This document shows, piece by piece, positions 61,078 through 64,000 of a stretch of 64,000 nucleotides of DNA. The notes under the pieces were generated by a model. That model was not told where the DNA came from. It was given only the letters and a program-made list of their open reading frames with translations, and made no database searches. Made by a program: the position numbers and the translations under genes. Position 1 is the first letter of the stretch; each line of letters begins with the position of its first letter. Source of the DNA: Anaerohalosphaeraceae bacterium (lineage in GTDB: Bacteria; Planctomycetota; Phycisphaerae; Sedimentisphaerales; Anaerohalosphaeraceae); NCBI GenBank assembly GCA_037479115.1, contig JBBFLK010000003.1, positions 62,001-126,000 on the forward strand, in the 5' to 3' direction.

Positions 61078-62112
61078 TTGCACGAAAGGCAGCAGACGAT
61101 TCGGAATAGGGTGTTTTTTGTCCTTCGGCTCTGTGTCGTCGCGGGGGCGTGCTATCTGATTTTTAAAAATCTGAACTATCAGGAATTTGCCGGTTCTTTC
61201 AAACAGCTCAAGGCCTGGGTTATTGGAGTCGCCGTTGCCGTTAAATTTATCACGGAAAGTGCAATGGCCTTCCGCTGGTGGATTCTCCTGCGTGCGTTGG
61301 GGGTTTTTATCCCTCTGAAAACGGCTCTTCGGCTCCATTTTCACGGACTTTTTTTCAGCAGTTTTCTGCCGAGCTCGACAGGGGGCGATTTTATTCGAGC
61401 CTGGTATGTGACTCGACATACCGAGAAACGAGGTCTGTCAGCGCTGAGTGTTTTTGTGGATCGATTTGCCGGATTGTTTTCCACGGCCTTGATTGCAGTT
61501 GTAACCTTTGTTTTCTGGTTTGACAGGTCCGTTTGGCCCTTGGCAGATGCCGGAACGGCCGGCCAAACGATAAGCCGCTTTATTCTGATTTCCATCGTGT
61601 TAAGTGTTTTGGTGTTGTCCGCCGGTTTGTTCTGGATTGTACGGAAAACCCCAAACCGGGTTTCTGAAACTGACGGGTTTTTGGTAAAAATCATTCAAAA
61701 ATCCCTTCTTTATACCAGAGAAATCATATCAGCATTCTTCCGAAAATGGTGGCTTTTTCCCGTCCTGATTTCCCTTACGATTCTTTTTCAGAGTCTGACT
61801 TTTATCAGTTTTTGGCTGATTGGGATGGATTTGGGGGTTGCCGGGCAGTTACGACATTATTTTTTGTTCTTTCCGCTGGTGTGGGTGATTGGGGTTATTC
61901 CGGTCAGCATAGCCGGTCTGGGGATTTTGGAGGGAGGGGTCGTTCTGCTGTTTGTCAAAGTTGCCGGGGCCAGTCCGGAGACGGCGGCTGCTTTGGCGGT
62001 TTGCCAGCGGGCCCTGTTTTTGATTGTTTCGATTCCGGGTATTTTTGTCCACTTGAGAGCGGATTATCTGCCCAAGACCAAAGAACATATTTTTATTGAC
62101 GGGTCGGAGTAA
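61078..62112 (+). CDS. LPG-synthase-TM / UPF0104 flippase-like membrane protein
   Basis: A 344-residue inner-membrane protein with about eight helices and the family's AFRWWILLRALG, LPSSTGGDFIRAWYV and DRFAGLFS segments and the later GIGLREGG-like GLGILEGGVVLLF. Related to the transmembrane half of lysylphosphatidylglycerol synthase (MprF); proteins of this type without the synthase domain are proposed lipid flippases. TTG start, 7 nt after AGGAAG. Substrate unknown. Confidence 0.85.
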   Translation: MHERQQTIRNRVFFVLRLCVVAGACYLIFKNLNYQEFAGSFKQLKAWVIGVAVAVKFITESAMAFRWWILLRALGVFIPLKTALRLHFHGLFFSSFLPSSTGGDFIRAWYVTRHTEKRGLSALSVFVDRFAGLFSTALIAVVTFVFWFDRSVWPLADAGTAGQTISRFILISIVLSVLVLSAGLFWIVRKTPNRVSETDGFLVKIIQKSLLYTREIISAFFRKWWLFPVLISLTILFQSLTFISFWLIGMDLGVAGQLRHYFLFFPLVWVIGVIPVSIAGLGILEGGVVLLFVKVAGASPETAAALAVCQRALFLIVSIPGIFVHLRADYLPKTKEHIFIDGSE

Positions 62113-62302
62113 TTCGGATACATTCAGCCCATTGTAAGATATTGTACGGCAAGTCCTTTGGACAGCGAAACGCCGGGGACGAGCCGTTCGCAGCCCCGTA
62201 AATAAGGATAGACGGGGGCCTTAAATAAAGAAACTTTCACGGCTGTCGTGATAGTGATAAACTTTTCAGCCCGACCTAAGATGGTTAGGGTAAAAATCGG
62301 AC
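62113..62302 (+). other. Leader region with possible RNA structure before the DUF502 gene
   Basis: No gene. Between about 62136 and 62215 there are short helices (GTCC-tttg-GGAC; CGGGG ... CCCCG; further G-rich pairing partners). The arrangement only loosely recalls a GEMM-type aptamer and lacks its conserved core, so it is left unassigned. Confidence 0.3.
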
Positions 62303-63013
62303 ATGCAGGCATTGCGAAACTTCAAGACCTATTTTTTCAGGGGGATGGCAGCACTCCTGCCGACAATCCTGACTATCTGGATATTTGTTCAATTGTATGT
62401 TTTTATTCAGGATTCCGTTAGTATTTATGTAAATAGGGCCTTGGTTTGGGTTTTGCACTCGCTGAATACCGCCTGGGAGAAGGATTTTCTCGAATCCTTT
62501 TGGGTGTACGGCCCCGGAAAAATTTCCGGTTTCATTATTACGATTGTCGGGGTTGTGATTCTGGGGGCGTTTTTGGCGAGCATGGCAGGACGGACCCTGT
62601 GGCATTTTTGGGAAAGGATTTTTTTTAAAATCCCCCTGATAAAACAGGTTTATCCGTATATCAAGCAGGTGACGGACTTTTTTCTGGTCCGGAGGGAGCT
62701 GGCTTTTAATCGGGTTGTGGCGCTGGAATATCCGCGCAAGGGAATCTGGTCGATTGGGCTTGTGACGGGGCAGGGACTTCAGGGGGTTACCCGAAACAAC
62801 CCTCAAAGTTATTTGACGGTTTTTGTTCCGTCTTCACCGACCCCGTTTACCGGGTATGTGGTTACGGTTCCCCGGGAAGACGTGCTGGAGCTGGATTTGA
62901 CGATTGAAGAGGCCCTTCGATTTGTCATCAGCGGCGGAGTGATTACGCCGACGGAACATCAGGCCTTTCAGCAGGCCCTGCGTCAGGAAAAGGAAAAACA
63001 AGCTGTTTCGTAA
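62303..63013 (+). CDS. DUF502 family membrane protein
   Basis: A 236-residue protein with two N-terminal helices (about 14-36 and 67-92, GLALLPTILTIW-like GMAALLPTILTIWIF and GVVILGAFLASMAGR) and a soluble C-terminal part with the family landmarks IYPYIKQVTDF-like YPYIKQVTDFF, VVALEYPRKGIWSIGLVTG, VFVPSSPTPFTGYVV and EEALRFVISGGV. Function unknown. The first of four genes in the same direction. Confidence 0.9.
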   Translation: MQALRNFKTYFFRGMAALLPTILTIWIFVQLYVFIQDSVSIYVNRALVWVLHSLNTAWEKDFLESFWVYGPGKISGFIITIVGVVILGAFLASMAGRTLWHFWERIFFKIPLIKQVYPYIKQVTDFFLVRRELAFNRVVALEYPRKGIWSIGLVTGQGLQGVTRNNPQSYLTVFVPSSPTPFTGYVVTVPREDVLELDLTIEEALRFVISGGVITPTEHQAFQQALRQEKEKQAVS

Positions 63014-63043
63014 TACAAACCTTTATTGGAAAAGGGGATATCG

Positions 63044-63400
63044 ATGCTTTTTACGATTACCGGTCGGCATATTGAAATTACGGATGCGATTCGGGACCAT
63101 GCCAAAAAGCGAGCCGATAAGCTGCCGCGGTTTCACAGCAATATCGCCCGCGTGGAGGTTTTGGTGGAGGAAGGGGAAGGTCCCAATTTTACGGTGGAAG
63201 TCATCTCGCATGTTGAGCACGAAGACTTGATCGCCGCCAAAGAGATGCGTCCGGACCTCTATGCCGCGCTGGATGCTGCCTTTGACAAAATGGTCCGACA
63301 GCTGAAAAAGAAGAAGGAAAAGCAGCGGAACAACAAACGGAGCGGAGTGGTCGGACCGGAAGTATTCGGAGGGGAACCGGAGCGGGAGGATGTGGCCTAA
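63044..63400 (+). CDS. hpf: Ribosome hibernation-promoting factor (short HPF/RaiA family)
   Basis: A 118-residue protein: FTITGRHIEITDAIRDHAKKRADKLPRFH start, then the beta-alpha-beta-beta-beta-alpha core with DLYAALDAAFDKMVRQLKKKKEK. Binds the 30S subunit and inactivates ribosomes in stationary phase. The basic tail and lack of the long-HPF C-terminal domain make it the short type. Start at 63044 after AAAGGGGA. hpf-ptsN adjacency is the usual order downstream of rpoN in many bacteria, although rpoN is not seen here. Confidence 0.93.
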   Translation: MLFTITGRHIEITDAIRDHAKKRADKLPRFHSNIARVEVLVEEGEGPNFTVEVISHVEHEDLIAAKEMRPDLYAALDAAFDKMVRQLKKKKEKQRNNKRSGVVGPEVFGGEPEREDVA

Positions 63401-63472
63401 AACATTTGCCCGGCGAAAGCGGGACCTGTCTGTGCCCGAATGCCGGAACTGCATTTTGGTTCAGGAGTCCGT

Positions 63473-63931
63473 ATGAAATTGTCAGACATTGTGTGTTTTT
63501 CGGCAATCGTCCCGGAGCTGGAGGCCAAGGACCGCAATGGGGCGATTCGGGAATTGGTAGGGCTTCTTCATCAAAGCGGCTGTTTGGGAACCTGTGACCC
63601 GGAGAAACTGGTTCGTGCGATTATTCAGCGGGAAAATGAAGCCAGTACCGGCATGGGCAAAGGGGTGGCTCTTCCGCATATTAAGGCGGAGGGAATCGCC
63701 GAGCCGGTCGCTGCCATCGGACGGAGCAGTCATGGAATCGATTTTCGGGCGCTCGACAAGCAGCCGGTCTATACGGTTCTGCTGCTGGTCAGCCCCAAAG
63801 ACAACCCGGATAAGCATCTTCAGGCCATGGAGATTCTGTTCCGGAATCTGAATCAGGACGATTTTCGGCGGTTTCTGCGTCAGGCCCAGACGGCCGAGGA
63901 GATTGCTGAGATTATACGAGATGCCGGCTGA
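63473..63931 (+). CDS. ptsN: PTS IIA-like nitrogen regulatory protein PtsN
   Basis: A 152-residue EIIA-Ntr/fructose-type domain: ENEASTGMGKGVALPHIKAEG with the phosphorylatable His, and DFRALDKQPVYTVLLLVSP. Receives phosphate from NPr/HPr and acts as a regulator rather than a sugar transporter. The start follows CAGGAG; the 11 upstream in-frame codons are not conserved. Confidence 0.92.
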   Translation: MKLSDIVCFSAIVPELEAKDRNGAIRELVGLLHQSGCLGTCDPEKLVRAIIQRENEASTGMGKGVALPHIKAEGIAEPVAAIGRSSHGIDFRALDKQPVYTVLLLVSPKDNPDKHLQAMEILFRNLNQDDFRRFLRQAQTAEEIAEIIRDAG

Positions 63932-63936
63932 GGCGC

Positions 63937-64000
63937 ATGTTCGGAACGTTGCAGAAAGCGGAAACGACAGATTCCAGACAAAGGCGAATGGATTGTGAGT
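63937..64000 (+). CDS. Start of a further gene, truncated by the window end
   Basis: ATG at 63937, 5 bp after ptsN, opens a frame (MFGTLQKAETTDSRQRRMDC) that is still open at the window end. Too short to identify. The position after ptsN would suit an HPr kinase or HPr gene, but the residues do not show it. Confidence 0.35.
   Translation, partial: MFGTLQKAETTDSRQRRMDCE

Noticed and set aside
62136-62215. GEMM (c-di-GMP-I) riboswitch as a firm annotation
   Set aside because: The conserved GGACGCAAAGCC core is not present without several insertions; kept only as a low-interest observation.
1-64000. tRNA/rRNA genes, CRISPR arrays, IS elements, prophage
   Set aside because: No cloverleaf, regularly spaced repeats, transposase, integrase or phage structural gene was recognised while reading; this is a manual scan and a tRNAscan/CRISPR run would be decisive.

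Overview
This window looks like a chromosomal segment of a fermentative or anaerobic, polysaccharide-degrading planctomycete of the Phycisphaerae (Sedimentisphaerales / MSBL9-like) type. The evidence is indirect but consistent. There is a Gram-negative envelope (LpxK, HldE, GmhB, WaaF, an LPS-core-type kinase, Pst/Pho with an outer-membrane porin). There is a PEP-CTERM protein, dockerin-like C-termini on secreted glycosidases without any cohesin, FTLIEL-type pseudopilin-like proteins beside glycosidase genes, TAT-type sulfatase, [FeFe]-hydrogenase maturation genes and a superoxide reductase. No 16S rRNA or other phylogenetic anchor is present, so the placement is an inference. I recognise no tRNA, rRNA, CRISPR array, IS element or prophage.

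Layout. 1-10.5 kb is housekeeping: pheT (partial), a receiver-less sigma-54 activator, rplM-rpsI, argC, ribD/ribF, ridA, a DUF4954 protein, an intergenic patch of two-hairpin repeats, and a ThiD2-ThiE fusion. 10.5-12.9 kb is a minus-strand unit (DUF1638, metallophosphoesterase, mntP) preceded by a promoter and a compact hairpin-plus-U-run that is either a small RNA or an attenuator. 13.1-18.6 kb is a tightly packed carbamoyltransferase / SxtJ-like / DUF5989 / SGNH hydrolase / sulfatase cassette. 18.5-22.5 kb is hydG-hydF-DUF2798-hydE. 22.7-26.6 kb holds two cyclophilins, trmO, a DUF72 protein and an AvtA-type aminotransferase. 26.5-35.1 kb reads as one minus-strand operon: isocitrate dehydrogenase, lpxK, hldE, gmhB (with an unusual membrane extension), waaF, a kinase, a GT4 glycosyltransferase and plsY. 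A superoxide reductase follows.

35.8-51.2 kb is the most interesting part: a beta-mannan / galactomannan-type utilisation locus. It encodes a GH27 alpha-galactosidase, a LacI-family regulator, an SSS-family symporter, an AGE-fold cellobiose/mannobiose 2-epimerase, a GH130 mannosylglucose phosphorylase, two pseudopilin-like proteins, two paralogous secreted beta-sandwich proteins (one with a dockerin-like tail, one with PEP-CTERM), a GH5 and a GH44 enzyme with dockerin-like tails. A near-identical operator with core AATATTTACGCAAATATT lies at four promoters and a weaker relative lies at the regulator's own promoter. This ties both pseudopilin-like genes, the alpha-galactosidase, the epimerase/phosphorylase operon and the secreted protein genes into one regulon that can be read directly from the DNA.

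51.2-60.5 kb is a complete Pho block (phoB-phoR, porin, pstSCAB, phoU) with 11-bp-spaced direct repeats before phoB, the porin gene and pstS. 60.5-64 kb holds hisI, a flippase-like LPG-synthase-TM protein, a DUF502 protein behind an unexplained structured leader, hpf, ptsN and the start of one further gene. Most start codons were chosen from conserved N-termini, Shine-Dalgarno spacing and ATGA overlaps; where the longest open frame was longer I say so.
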